64,000 nt of DNA from Lewinellaceae bacterium (GCA_020636255.1 JACJYE010000002.1:1-64000), one strand, 5' to 3'. Positions 8,330 to 17,254 are shown, counted from the first letter of the stretch. Numbers and translations are program-made. The notes: generated by a model not told the origin, from the sequence alone.

Positions 8330-9406
8330 ATGAAGGGAAAAACCCGAACGGCAATAGTATTTCTGGCAGCTGCCGTAGTAGCCTGCACTCCTGAAGGTGC
8401 AGAGCCGGCCCTGCCTCAAAGCGATTATGCGCTGGAAGAACCGGAGCATTTTCAGCGCCTGGCCTTGCCTGAAGACAACCCTCTGGCCATAGCCGGCGTA
8501 GAACTGGGCCGGCGCCTGTTCTACGACCCTATCCTGTCGGCCGACAGCAGCCTGTCGTGCTCCAGCTGCCACCTTCAGGAGCGGGCCTTCACCGACGGGC
8601 GGGCCATAGCGGTAGGGTTCGCGCAGCGGGCCGGCCAACGCAACAGCCCTACCCTGGCCAACAGCGCATATTTATACAAGGGGCTGTTCTGGGACGGCAG
8701 GGCCCACACCCTCGAGGAACAGGCATTACAGCCTGTAGAAACGCCCCACGAGCTGGGCCACAGCTGGGCTGCCGCAGAGCGGGCGCTGCGCCGCCACCCT
8801 TTATATCCCGCCCTTTTTACCGAAGCATTCGGCATCACAGACACTTCGGAGCTGAGCCGGGAGCTGGCGGCCCGGGCGATCGCCCAGTTTGAACGCACAC
8901 TCATCAGCGCCAACGCCCGGTACGACAAGGTGTTCCTGGGCAAGGCCAAGTTCACGCCGTCGGAGAAACGAGGGCGGGACATTTTCTTCGATACTACCGA
9001 GGACTTACCCTCCGGCGAATGCAGCCACTGCCACACTCCTCCCCTGTTTACCGACGAGAGCTACGTAAACAATGGCCTGGACCGGGCCGATGAGCTGGAA
9101 GATTTCACCGATACCGGCCGGGGTGACGCCACCCATCAGCGCTTCGACAACGGGCGGTTTCGGGTGCCTACCCTGCGCAATATCGCCCTTACTGCGCCAT
9201 ACATGCACGACGGGCGTTTCAATACGCTGGAAGAAGTGATCGAACACTACAACAGCGGTGGGCATTATTCGGAGAATGTCGACCCGAAGATCAAGAAGTT
9301 ACACCTGTCTGAAAGGGATAAAAAAGACCTTTTGAATTTTCTGCTGACCCTAACCGATAGTACCTTTGTTCATAATGCAGCATACGCAAACCCGTTCCTG
9401 CAATAA
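8330..9406 (+). CDS. MbnH/MauG-like diheme cytochrome c peroxidase, lipoprotein
   Basis: A 358-residue diheme protein of the bacterial cytochrome c peroxidase/MauG superfamily with a lipoprotein signal (lipobox VVAC). Two c-type heme sites are visible: CSSCH in the N-terminal domain and CSHCH in the C-terminal domain, followed by conserved NNGLD, RVPTLRNIALTAPYMHDGRF and GGHYSENVD segments. Members either reduce hydrogen peroxide or, as with MauG and MbnH, oxidise residues of a partner protein. Its place just after two MbnP-like genes favours the MbnH role, turning a tryptophan of the partner into kynurenine. It is a close relative of the next gene's product. Confidence 0.85.
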   Translation: MKGKTRTAIVFLAAAVVACTPEGAEPALPQSDYALEEPEHFQRLALPEDNPLAIAGVELGRRLFYDPILSADSSLSCSSCHLQERAFTDGRAIAVGFAQRAGQRNSPTLANSAYLYKGLFWDGRAHTLEEQALQPVETPHELGHSWAAAERALRRHPLYPALFTEAFGITDTSELSRELAARAIAQFERTLISANARYDKVFLGKAKFTPSEKRGRDIFFDTTEDLPSGECSHCHTPPLFTDESYVNNGLDRADELEDFTDTGRGDATHQRFDNGRFRVPTLRNIALTAPYMHDGRFNTLEEVIEHYNSGGHYSENVDPKIKKLHLSERDKKDLLNFLLTLTDSTFVHNAAYANPFLQ

Positions 9407-9421
9407 ACTCAACATACAACC

Positions 9422-10543
9422 ATGAAAATAAGAATACTGGCCGTGCTCCCTCTCGTTACTGTATTGCTTATCTCTGCCTGCCAGGATGACGACGGCCCTA
9501 CGGGCTGCAACTGTACCGAAGACGACATCATTGAGGCCGTATACAACCCGCAGCCTTACGAACTTGTTTTTCCGGAGCGTTTTCCGCAGCCTATCGTCCC
9601 TGAAGACAACCCTATGACCGTTGCCGGCATCGCCCTGGGCCGAAACCTGTTCTTCGACCCCATTCTATCGAGCGACAGCACGATGTCGTGTGCCACCTGC
9701 CACAACCCGCAGATGAGCTTTACCGACGGGCAGCCCAACAGCGAAGGCGTATTGGGCATGCGGGGCAGGCGCTCGACCATGGCGTTGATCAACCTCGCCT
9801 TCAACGCCAACGGCTTTTTCTGGGACGGGCGTGCCGCCAGCCTGGAAGCCCAGGCGCTGGCCCCGGTAGAAGACCATACCGAGTTGAATGAAAGCTGGGA
9901 CAATGTGATGGAAAAGCTGCGCCGCCACCCGGAATACCCCACTATGTTCCGCCAGGCTTTCGGCATCGAGCGCAAAAGTGAGATGAGCAAAGAGCTCGCT
10001 GTAAAGGCGATCGCACAGTTCGAACGCACCCTGATCAGCTACAACTCACGTTTCGACAAAGTCGCCTGGGAACAGCAGGGCTGGCCTACCGACTCGGAGC
10101 AACGCGGCAGGGACCTTTTCTTTGTGGAGTTCGCTACCAACACCCAGGACCACCCGGGTTGTTCGCACTGCCACGGCGGCGCCCTGTTTACAGAAAACCG
10201 CTTCTTCAACAACGGCATTTCCGATGTGAACGGCCTGGATGAATTTCCGGACAAAGGCCTGGGCGACATTACAGGGAACATCTACGATAATGGGAAATTC
10301 AGGGCTCCCAGCCTGCGCAACATCGAGTTGACGGCCCCTTATATGCACGACGGGCGTTTTAATACCCTGGAAGAGGTGCTTGGCCACTACGCCAGCGGAG
10401 GCCACGGAACCATTAACGAGGACCCCAACATCCAGCCATTTACGCTTACCGAACAGAATAAAGAGGACCTGATCGCCTTTTTGAAAATGCTGACGGATAC
10501 CTCTTTCGTGCACAAACCCGAGTTTCAGAACCCGTTCAACTAA
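9422..10543 (+). CDS. MbnH/MauG-like diheme cytochrome c peroxidase, lipoprotein, second copy
   Basis: A 373-residue paralogue of the preceding protein, 15 bases downstream. It has lipobox ISAC, heme motifs CATCH and CSHCH, and the same C-terminal signature (APSLRNIELTAPYMHDGRF). An extra acidic, Cys-containing stretch (CNCTEDD) follows the lipidated Cys. The two diheme genes and two MbnP-like genes suggest a duplicated enzyme-substrate pair, though which enzyme serves which partner cannot be read from sequence. A strong terminator follows at 10675. Confidence 0.85.
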   Translation: MKIRILAVLPLVTVLLISACQDDDGPTGCNCTEDDIIEAVYNPQPYELVFPERFPQPIVPEDNPMTVAGIALGRNLFFDPILSSDSTMSCATCHNPQMSFTDGQPNSEGVLGMRGRRSTMALINLAFNANGFFWDGRAASLEAQALAPVEDHTELNESWDNVMEKLRRHPEYPTMFRQAFGIERKSEMSKELAVKAIAQFERTLISYNSRFDKVAWEQQGWPTDSEQRGRDLFFVEFATNTQDHPGCSHCHGGALFTENRFFNNGISDVNGLDEFPDKGLGDITGNIYDNGKFRAPSLRNIELTAPYMHDGRFNTLEEVLGHYASGGHGTINEDPNIQPFTLTEQNKEDLIAFLKMLTDTSFVHKPEFQNPFN

Positions 10544-10674
10544 GAAATAGGGGTCATAAAGGCTTGTCAGCATCAACCTGCCGAAGGGCCGCAGTATCTT
10601 TTTGGGCTCGCTTGGGCCCCAAAAAGTATCAACAGAATCACTGCGAAAATTCGGGATGGCCCATGTTTTCATAA

Positions 10675-10700
10675 AAAAAAGCCCCCTGGAGGGCTTTTTT
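10675..10700 (+). terminator. Intrinsic terminator after the diheme genes
   Basis: A ten-base-pair stem, AAAAAAGCCC with GGGCTTTTTT, encloses a six-base loop (10685-10690). It has a T-run on one side and an A-run on the other, so it can work on both strands. A second hairpin with arms TTTTTGGG and CCCAAAAA lies just upstream at 10599-10625. Confidence 0.85.
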
Positions 10701-10959
10701 CTAAAAAAAATCTTCACTTTTTTTTTCGCGAAGTTGTTCGTTTTCTCACAATATGCAGTTCTCCTTTTTTTACAAAATATTAAAAATCAATTAGTTATTT
10801 CATTTTACTTTCACAACACAAGGCTTCTTATTTTTCACAAAACCCGTTTTTTGTCTTTGTTTTCCCTATGTAATCTTAAGATGTTTGTAATGTCAAACGA
10901 AGATAAAGCCGGTTAAAGAACTGGCTGACAAAATTGGGATAATTAAAATGGGATTTAAG

Positions 10960-11016
10960 TTTGTCAAATAGCAAGTCAGGTTTATGGGAAAAAAAATCTG
11001 ACTTGCTATCGACAAA
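10960..11016. repeat. Long near-perfect inverted repeat
   Basis: Arms TTTGTC-AA-ATAGCAAGTCAG (10960-10979) and CTGACTTGCTAT-C-GACAAA (10998-11016) pair over 18 bases with a small internal loop; the apical loop is 18 bases and A-rich. The 12 inner base pairs are perfect. There is no T-run after it, so it is more likely a structured RNA element or a protein-binding site than a terminator. Confidence 0.6.
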
Positions 11017-11116
11017 TTCTGAAACCCGAGCTTGACAACGACCACAGCCCCTCCTTCGAGGGTTGCCATAAAGATAAACTCTTCTATTTTTCTAGCATTA
11101 AGGCTAGTTTTTCGTA

Positions 11117-11180
11117 CATGTTCATGGGATTATAGTTATAAGTCGTATTACCGAAGACAGGTGATGCGACTTATTTTTTT
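11117..11180 (+). ncRNA. Possible small RNA 3' end: 18-mer plus terminator, copy 1
   Basis: An 18-base sequence, CATGTTCATGGGATTATA (11117-11134), is followed after five bases by a 13-base-pair hairpin (11140-11172; arms begin AAGTCG and end CGACTT, two G-T pairs, seven-base loop) and then seven T. The same 18-mer and a closely similar hairpin occur again 233 bases downstream. No protein gene precedes it, so a small non-coding RNA ending here is the simplest reading, but no 5' end can be fixed. Confidence 0.45.
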
Positions 11181-11349
11181 GCCCTCCCTCCAACCTATAT
11201 TTTCAATAAATATATATTCTTCTTTCCCATTATGACGATTGGAGCGCAAAAAGTAACACTTTGCGTTGGTTTTTTTGTTAGAGAACCGTTAAATTGTGAC
11301 TGCATGCAACTAATACATCAGGTTGTGTTGTTATGCTCAATAAGATAAT

Positions 11350-11416
11350 CATGTTCATGGGATTATAATTTGTTAGTAGTAGAGTCGTATCACATCCTCG
11401 TGATGCGACTTTTTTT
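11350..11416 (+). ncRNA. Possible small RNA 3' end: 18-mer plus terminator, copy 2
   Basis: The 18-mer CATGTTCATGGGATTATA recurs exactly at 11350-11367. After 15 bases comes an 11-base-pair hairpin (11383-11410; AGTCGTATCAC with GTGATGCGACT, one G-T pair, six-base loop) and a run of seven T ending at 11416. The hairpin arms match those of copy 1, while the linker between 18-mer and hairpin differs, so the two conserved parts seem to be kept by selection or recent duplication. Confidence 0.45.
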
Positions 11417-11746
11417 ATTTTCAAAAATTTGATTGGGGCAATTCATTGTATGTTTATTGTAAAATTCGTTATTTTGTGAGTGTATAAATTATACCCTTAA
11501 CAAATTCTACTCCACCGCATTCCTTTTGCATAGCCTTTAGCTATGCAGGGAACCCTTCAAAATACCCCCCTCCTTTTCCCGCCCTGCAAAGGGTAGGCTG
11601 TTCATGTATGTTTCCAGGCCAAACAAAGCACTAAAATTTATTAAGGCTTCTCAAGCTACTTATCCGGAAAATAGCGTCAATATGCTGGTGTTCTCCAGGG
11701 CACCACTATAGGATTGTATTTTTTGCTAACAAATTATAGATCCAAA

Positions 11747-14700
11747 ATGTGTAGAAATCTACCAAAGACGGCCATTGAGCGCCCATCCCGGAAGCTATTG
11801 CATCCGATTAACCGATTATTGCTTTTCCTCCCCCTGTTCTTACTGCTGCAAACTGCGAACGCCCAGATCAACATCACGTTCAACGTTACTCAACCAACCT
11901 GTTATGGCCTGCCGACCGGCAGCGTAACGGCGGTTGCCAGCGGAGGTACGGGCTCCTACAATTATTTGTGGAGCACGGGACAGACAGGGCCCACCATCAG
12001 TGGGATACCGGCAGGAAACTACACTGTAACTGTAACCGATAGCGGCGGAACAAGCGGCTCAAACAGCGTTGTCGTCAGCCAGCCCAGCCTGGTGACCGTC
12101 AACCTGACGGCAAACGTTTGCCAGGTTCCCTTCGTGATCACGGCCATTGGCAACGGAGGCAACCCGCCCTACAACTATTCCTGGAGCACAGGCCAGTCTG
12201 GCCCTACCATTACGGTAGCTGCCTCAGGTACCTATTGCGTGACGATGACAGACCAGAACCTCTGCGGGGCCGTGGACTGTATCGACGTCATGTACAACCC
12301 ATTGAATGTAAACGTCGTAGCGAACGACCTGACCTGTAGCGGCAGTAATGACGGTACGGTCACGGCCATTGCCACAGGAGGAACACCACCCTATTCCTAC
12401 CTGTGGAGTAATGGCGCCACCACCGCTTCTTTAGCCAACCTCCCGGCCGGAGTGTATACCGTCACCGTAACGGACGCTGCTGGTTGTACCGATTCTGCCA
12501 GCGGAACGGTATTATCTCCTCCCCCACTGTCGGTCGATGCTACTGGCACAGGGCCGAACTGCCCGGGTGGTTCCAACGGCTCGGCAAGCGCCTCGGCAAG
12601 TGGCGGCACACCGCCCTATTCCTACCTGTGGAGTACGGGCGCTACTACTACTACCATCACCAACCTTACTTCCGGTTCCTATTTCGTTACGGTAACGGAC
12701 GCGAACGGTTGTGCGGCCATGGATATGGTTATCCTCTCTCCGGTCTCCAACCTGACAGCACTTGCCAGCGCCATGCCGGAGAGTTGCCCCGATACCAACG
12801 ATGGCAGCGCTACGGCATCTCCGATGGGAGGCGTACCGCCTTATACTTATATATGGAGTAATGGTGGAAACACCCAAACGATCACCGGCCTGTCGCCGGG
12901 TACTTATTTTGTAACCGTTATCGACGGGGCAGGCTGTATGGCCATGGCCAGCGCTACGGTGATGGAAGCAGCTCCATTTAACATAAACGTTACATCAACG
13001 AATGTGACCACCTGCGGCGCCGCCAACGGCACCGCTACTGCGAATATCATCGTGGGTACGGGGCCGTTCACCTATCTGTGGAGCAATGGCGGCACCACCC
13101 AAACGATCACCGGCCTGAACGGAGGCGCCTATTCCGTTACTGTAACGGATGCCAATGGCTGTACGGATACCGGCTCAGCCATCATCACGGTACCGCCCGA
13201 CGTCAATGTACTGGTCATCGCCACCGACACGATTTGCCCGGGAGCTTCCGACGGTGAGGCAGCAGCTATCGTCACCGGCGGCACGCCGCCGTATAGCTAC
13301 CTGTGGAATACCGGAGCAACGACGGTTAGCATAAACAACCTGCCGGCAGGCACTTATTCCGTTACAGTAACGGATGCCAACGGATGCCAGGACACGGGTT
13401 CCGCTACTATCGTTGAAAGCGTCGGGTTCACGGTCATGATCATAGGTACGGAATCGGTTTGCAGCCCGGAGAGCAGCGGCCAGGCGACGGCCAACCCTAT
13501 AGGCGGCTCATCGCCCTATTTCTATCTGTGGAGTACCGGCGCCACAACGCCAACCATCATCGACCTGCCGGAAGGCACCTTCTCGGTTACCGTCACCGAT
13601 GCTAACGGCTGTACGGCCACCGCTGAGATCGATGTGGACATCATCGACGATTTTGTAGTCAATGGAACCGTTACCCCGGTGCTGTGCTACGGCAACGCTA
13701 CAGGGGCCATCACCACGACGACAACGGGTGGCACCCCGCCTTATATCTACCTGTGGAGCACCGGCGCGGCCACACCGAATATCTCCAACCTGGCAGCGGG
13801 TATCTATTCGCTTACCGTTACGGAAGCCAACGGTTGTGAAGTGGTAAAGGTGTTCCCGGTCTCACAGCCTGCTGAACTCGTCGCAACGGCCACCGGTTCG
13901 GGCCCCGATTGCGCAGGCACGCCCACGGGCTCCGCTTCCGTGTCTGCTGCGGGTGGCACGCCGCCTTATACCTACCTGTGGAGCAACGGCGCTACCAGCC
14001 CGATGATCTCCAACCTCATGGCCGGCGCCTATTCGGTGACGGTAACCGACGCCAATCAGTGTACTGATGTCGCTTCCGTAACCCTGACGGCGCCGCAACC
14101 TCTGAACGTCAACCTGTTGACGCAGGACGTACTCTGCTTTGGCGAGGCCAACGGTTCGGCCAGCGCAAGTGTATCCGGCGGTACGCCGCCTTATACTTAT
14201 GCATGGAGCAACGGCGGCTCAGGCGCCTCCATCGGCAACCTGACTGCCGGTAGCTACAGCCTGACGGTTACGGATGTAAACGGCTGTTCCGAAACCCTGT
14301 CCTTCATCATCGATGAATCGCCGGAACTGGCCGTTGTACTCAATATCACGAACATATTCTGCGACCCCGCCGGCACTGGCTCTATTACGGCCAACTCGTC
14401 GGGTGGCACACCGCCATACACCTTCGAATGGAGCAACGGCGCTACCGGCATGTCCATTACAGGGCTGGCTGCCGGAACCTACACCGTGACGGTGACGGAC
14501 CTTAACGAATGCGAGGCCATCGTATCCGGTACCGTACAGCAATTCCCGGGCCTGATGCTGACGCCCATCGCTACTTCGCCCGATTGCTTTGGCGACACGA
14601 ACGGCGCAGCTGCTGTCGTCGTATCGGGTGGCACGATGCCGTTCTCCTATCTCTGGAATACCGGCAGCACCGACCCCGAACTGTTGAACATCCCCGCCGG

Positions 14701-16930
14701 CACCTATATGGTAACGGTAACGGATGCAGCGGGTTGCAGCGGTACGGCAACCGTAGGCGTAGCGCAGCCCGAAGCGCTTGTGGCCCAGGTGATCGCCTCG
14801 AACGTTACGAACGTAAACTGTAACGGTTTATCGAACGGCCAGGCTACCGTGTCTGTATCAGGCGGCACGCCACCTTACAGCTACCTTTGGAGCAACGGTG
14901 CAACAACGGCCACGGCCGGCAACCTGAGCGCAGGAACCTATTCCGTGACGGTAACAGACGCCAACGGTTGCGAAGACACGGCCATGGTTACGATCACAGA
15001 GCCCCCGGCACTGTCTGTCACTGCCACTGCTACCACCAGCGGCACCTGCAGCAATACGACTGACGGCGCTGTCAGTGTTTCGGCCAGCGGTGGCACGCCG
15101 CCCTACAGCTACCACTGGAGCAACGGCGCTACCGGTACCAGCATCAGCAACCTGCCGGCAGGCGCCTATTCCGTTACTGTAACGGATGCTCACGGCTGTA
15201 CCGGCACATCGAGCGCCACCGTGCAGTCGTTCCCGGCTCCGAGCTGCTCGATAGCGATCACCCACGAAGTAACCCCCGCCGGCATGGACGGCGCACTGGA
15301 GATATCTGTATTTAGCGGCACCCCGCCATTCAACATCAGCTGGAGCAACGGCCAGACGGGGACAACAATAACCAACCTCGCGCCGGGCGCCTATTCTGCT
15401 ACCGTAACGGACGTGAACGGTTGCCAGAGCTCCTGTTCCGTCACCCTGGAACCGCCGGCCCGGCTGGGCGACTACGTATGGCTGGATATTGACCGCGACG
15501 GCATCCAGGATGGCAATGAAGACGGCATCCCGGGCGTGATGGTCATCCTTCAGATCCCATCTGATGACGACCCTACCAATATCGACACCACCTTCACCAA
15601 TAGCGATGGCTACTATTACTTCGACGTTATCCCAGGTGATTACAAGGTGCTGTTTATAAACCCGGGAGGCCTGGTCTTTACAAGCCCCAACCAGGGTGTG
15701 AACGATGCTCTGGACAGCGACGTTGACCCAACGATGGGTATGACGGGGGTTTATACCATCGGCCCGGGTGAGACCAACCTGACCATCGACGCCGGGCTGT
15801 ATCCCAAGTGCGATAACATCACCAACCCCGGGCTGATCGGCCCGAACCAGTTCCTCTGCGGCCCGGGTAACGACCCGGCCCCGATACTCAATGTCGCATC
15901 GCCGTCCGGCGGTTCGGGCAATATCGAGTATCTCTGGATGATGAGCACACAGCCAGGGCCATTCAACGTACAGACCTGGGTGCCCATCCCCGGCGCCAAC
16001 GGGCCGTCGTACGACCCGCCAGTCCTGTACGAAACGACCTATTACGCCCGATGCGCACGCCGGGAATGCTGCACGGCCTATCTGGAAAGCAATATCGTGG
16101 CCATTGAGGTCGGTAGTGTTGCAGTAGCCGATATTCAGGGGCCTGACTTCCTTTGCGTCGGTGAAACGCAAACGTACTATGCCGTTCAAACCGGCCCGGG
16201 TGCAGTGATCAACTGGTCGTTCAGCGGCCCGGTCACGCCCAGCTCGGCCAGCGGCCCTTCGGCCCAGATCACGGCAACCAACTTCGGCCTGATCCACATC
16301 ATGCTGACGGTTACCGAGAACGGATGTACTTCTACGGCTGTCAAGACCATTACAGCTACCAACAGCCCGATCTACTGCGCCCAGTTGCTGCCGATCGACG
16401 TCGACGTCGTCGACCAGGAAGCCGGGGAAGTCATGATCAGCTGGATGGTGGAAGAAAGCCTGGACGGCCTGATGTTCAAAGTCGAATATTCTAAGGACGG
16501 CAGCCAGTTCCAGCCGCTGGGGCAGACGGATACGCCGAGAGCCCATCTGGGCAGTATGAGCTATTACGAGTACGAGCATTATGATGCACGGCCCGGCCGG
16601 AATTACTACCGCATCAGAGTGGAAATGCCCGATGGCGAAGTCTTCTATTCTGAGATCGGCGAGGCCATCATATATATGGACTCCAAGGTCGCTATGCTCT
16701 ACCCCAACCCGGTGAGCCATACCCTCACCCTGGAGGTCTTCGAATCTTTCGATAGCGATGTGCAGATAGACGTCCTGAATGTCTATGGCGCCCTGATGTG
16801 GTCACAGGCCATGCCTGCCGATACCAAACGGGTTGAAATCGATATGTCCGGATATCCCGATGGGGCCTATTTCCTCAAACTGCGCTACGGGAAATCCGGA
16901 GAAAAAGTAATGAAAGTGTTGAAGCACTAG
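11747..16930 (+). CDS. SprB-repeat surface adhesin with T9SS sorting domain
   Basis: A 1727-residue secreted protein. The ATG at 11747 leads into a signal peptide ending near LQTANAQ. Residues about 40-1235 hold sixteen repeats of roughly 75 residues, each with a core such as GGTPPYSYLWSNGATT followed by LPAGTYSVTVTDANGC; these are SprB repeats, known from the mobile gliding adhesin SprB of Flavobacterium johnsoniae and many other Bacteroidota surface proteins. An SdrD-B-like domain begins at about 1238 (LGDYVWLDIDRDGIQDG), then Ig/PKD-like regions, and a type A T9SS sorting domain from about 1650 (LYPNPVSHTLTLEV). It should be exported by the Sec and T9SS pathways and fixed on or released from the surface. 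The ligand is unknown. Confidence 0.93.
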   Translation: MCRNLPKTAIERPSRKLLHPINRLLLFLPLFLLLQTANAQINITFNVTQPTCYGLPTGSVTAVASGGTGSYNYLWSTGQTGPTISGIPAGNYTVTVTDSGGTSGSNSVVVSQPSLVTVNLTANVCQVPFVITAIGNGGNPPYNYSWSTGQSGPTITVAASGTYCVTMTDQNLCGAVDCIDVMYNPLNVNVVANDLTCSGSNDGTVTAIATGGTPPYSYLWSNGATTASLANLPAGVYTVTVTDAAGCTDSASGTVLSPPPLSVDATGTGPNCPGGSNGSASASASGGTPPYSYLWSTGATTTTITNLTSGSYFVTVTDANGCAAMDMVILSPVSNLTALASAMPESCPDTNDGSATASPMGGVPPYTYIWSNGGNTQTITGLSPGTYFVTVIDGAGCMAMASATVMEAAPFNINVTSTNVTTCGAANGTATANIIVGTGPFTYLWSNGGTTQTITGLNGGAYSVTVTDANGCTDTGSAIITVPPDVNVLVIATDTICPGASDGEAAAIVTGGTPPYSYLWNTGATTVSINNLPAGTYSVTVTDANGCQDTGSATIVESVGFTVMIIGTESVCSPESSGQATANPIGGSSPYFYLWSTGATTPTIIDLPEGTFSVTVTDANGCTATAEIDVDIIDDFVVNGTVTPVLCYGNATGAITTTTTGGTPPYIYLWSTGAATPNISNLAAGIYSLTVTEANGCEVVKVFPVSQPAELVATATGSGPDCAGTPTGSASVSAAGGTPPYTYLWSNGATSPMISNLMAGAYSVTVTDANQCTDVASVTLTAPQPLNVNLLTQDVLCFGEANGSASASVSGGTPPYTYAWSNGGSGASIGNLTAGSYSLTVTDVNGCSETLSFIIDESPELAVVLNITNIFCDPAGTGSITANSSGGTPPYTFEWSNGATGMSITGLAAGTYTVTVTDLNECEAIVSGTVQQFPGLMLTPIATSPDCFGDTNGAAAVVVSGGTMPFSYLWNTGSTDPELLNIPAGTYMVTVTDAAGCSGTATVGVAQPEALVAQVIASNVTNVNCNGLSNGQATVSVSGGTPPYSYLWSNGATTATAGNLSAGTYSVTVTDANGCEDTAMVTITEPPALSVTATATTSGTCSNTTDGAVSVSASGGTPPYSYHWSNGATGTSISNLPAGAYSVTVTDAHGCTGTSSATVQSFPAPSCSIAITHEVTPAGMDGALEISVFSGTPPFNISWSNGQTGTTITNLAPGAYSATVTDVNGCQSSCSVTLEPPARLGDYVWLDIDRDGIQDGNEDGIPGVMVILQIPSDDDPTNIDTTFTNSDGYYYFDVIPGDYKVLFINPGGLVFTSPNQGVNDALDSDVDPTMGMTGVYTIGPGETNLTIDAGLYPKCDNITNPGLIGPNQFLCGPGNDPAPILNVASPSGGSGNIEYLWMMSTQPGPFNVQTWVPIPGANGPSYDPPVLYETTYYARCARRECCTAYLESNIVAIEVGSVAVADIQGPDFLCVGETQTYYAVQTGPGAVINWSFSGPVTPSSASGPSAQITATNFGLIHIMLTVTENGCTSTAVKTITATNSPIYCAQLLPIDVDVVDQEAGEVMISWMVEESLDGLMFKVEYSKDGSQFQPLGQTDTPRAHLGSMSYYEYEHYDARPGRNYYRIRVEMPDGEVFYSEIGEAIIYMDSKVAMLYPNPVSHTLTLEVFESFDSDVQIDVLNVYGALMWSQAMPADTKRVEIDMSGYPDGAYFLKLRYGKSGEKVMKVLKH

Positions 16931-16946
16931 TTCGTTCAGGTTTTCT

Positions 16947-17017
16947 TATCTTTGCTTGAACACACTAGTTGTGGATTGGGATTTGGGGGCTGAGCCGCGT
17001 GGTTCAGCCCTTTTTTT
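16947..17017 (+). terminator. Terminator after the adhesin, with a -7-like box just before it
   Basis: A ten-base-pair stem (GGGCTGAGCC at 16987-16996 with GGTTCAGCCC at 17001-17010, one wobble pair, four-base loop) is followed by seven T. Only 16 bases after the adhesin stop codon lies TATCTTTG (16947-16954), a full match to the -7 consensus TAnnTTTG, but with no good -33 box. It could start a transcript of about 55 bases ending at this terminator. The terminator is firm; the small RNA is speculation. Confidence 0.8.
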
Positions 17018-17152
17018 ATTGAATGTCAACAGGAATGCACCCCGGGTTCAACACCCTGAACTACAAGCCGTTGTAGCAGCGCAATCTCACAAAGCCCAAT
17101 TAAATAACATTTAATTCCTATAGGGCTACTATGTTTTTTAAATTATTCTATT

Positions 17153-17160
17153 TATACTTG
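17153..17160 (+). promoter_or_regulatory. Probable -7 box of the cysH leader (TATACTTG)
   Basis: TATACTTG differs from TAnnTTTG at one position. Transcription would start near 17167, just upstream of the first pairing strand of the attenuator at 17171. This makes a leader RNA of about 150 bases and excludes the ATG at 17165 as a translated start, leaving the one at 17201. Confidence 0.45.
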
Positions 17161-17200
17161 CGCTATGCTTAGCCCTGCCACGACATCCAGTTGGAACAAG

Positions 17201-17254
17201 ATGTGTTGTTGTTTCGGATGTACAAAACGATCCGGAAGGGCTTTCCTTTGCTGA
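17201..17254 (+). CDS. Polycysteine leader peptide of the cysH attenuator
   Basis: A 17-codon reading frame, MCCCFGCTKRSGRAFLC, ends in TGA at 17252-17254. Cys codons are at 17204-17212 (three in a row), 17219-17221 and 17249-17251. An upstream in-frame ATG at 17165 would add 12 residues but probably lies before the transcription start. Five Cys in 17 codons, directly ahead of a gene for sulfate assimilation, fits a leader peptide whose translation reports the supply of cysteinyl-tRNA. No Shine-Dalgarno sequence is seen, as is common in this phylum. The frame is certain; that it is translated is inferred from its exact fit to the RNA pairing scheme around it. Confidence 0.65.
   Translation: MCCCFGCTKRSGRAFLC

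Larger units (their letters stand above)
10701..11746. other. Gene-free, AT-rich stretch with many hairpins
   Basis: About 1 kb with no convincing gene; short open frames here lack coding character. It holds at least six hairpins: 10960-11016, 11092-11107 (CTAGC/GCTAG then five T), 11140-11180, 11245-11265 (CGCAAA/TTTGCG then a T-run), 11383-11416 and 11527-11547 (TGCATAGC/GCTATGCA). Several end in T-runs and look like terminators, although no gene lies just before them. The stretch may encode small RNAs or act as the regulatory region of the adhesin gene that follows. Confidence 0.6.

Noticed and set aside
10602..11235. Short open frames in the AT-rich gap (about 60-100 codons)
   Set aside because: They cross terminator hairpins and homopolymer runs and show no coding bias; non-coding DNA is more likely.
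11867..15440. Regularly spaced DNA repeats that could look like a CRISPR array
   Set aside because: The period is over 200 bases, the units differ from one another, and they translate into SprB protein repeats.
14858..16720. A 620-codon open frame antisense to the adhesin gene
   Set aside because: It mirrors the codon bias of the repeat-rich gene on the other strand, lacks a recognisable domain, and the plus-strand frame is clearly the real one.
17165..17254. A longer 29-codon version of the cysH leader peptide starting at 17165
   Set aside because: The likely transcript start near 17167 lies after this ATG; the shorter frame from 17201 keeps all Cys codons. The longer form cannot be excluded if transcription starts upstream.
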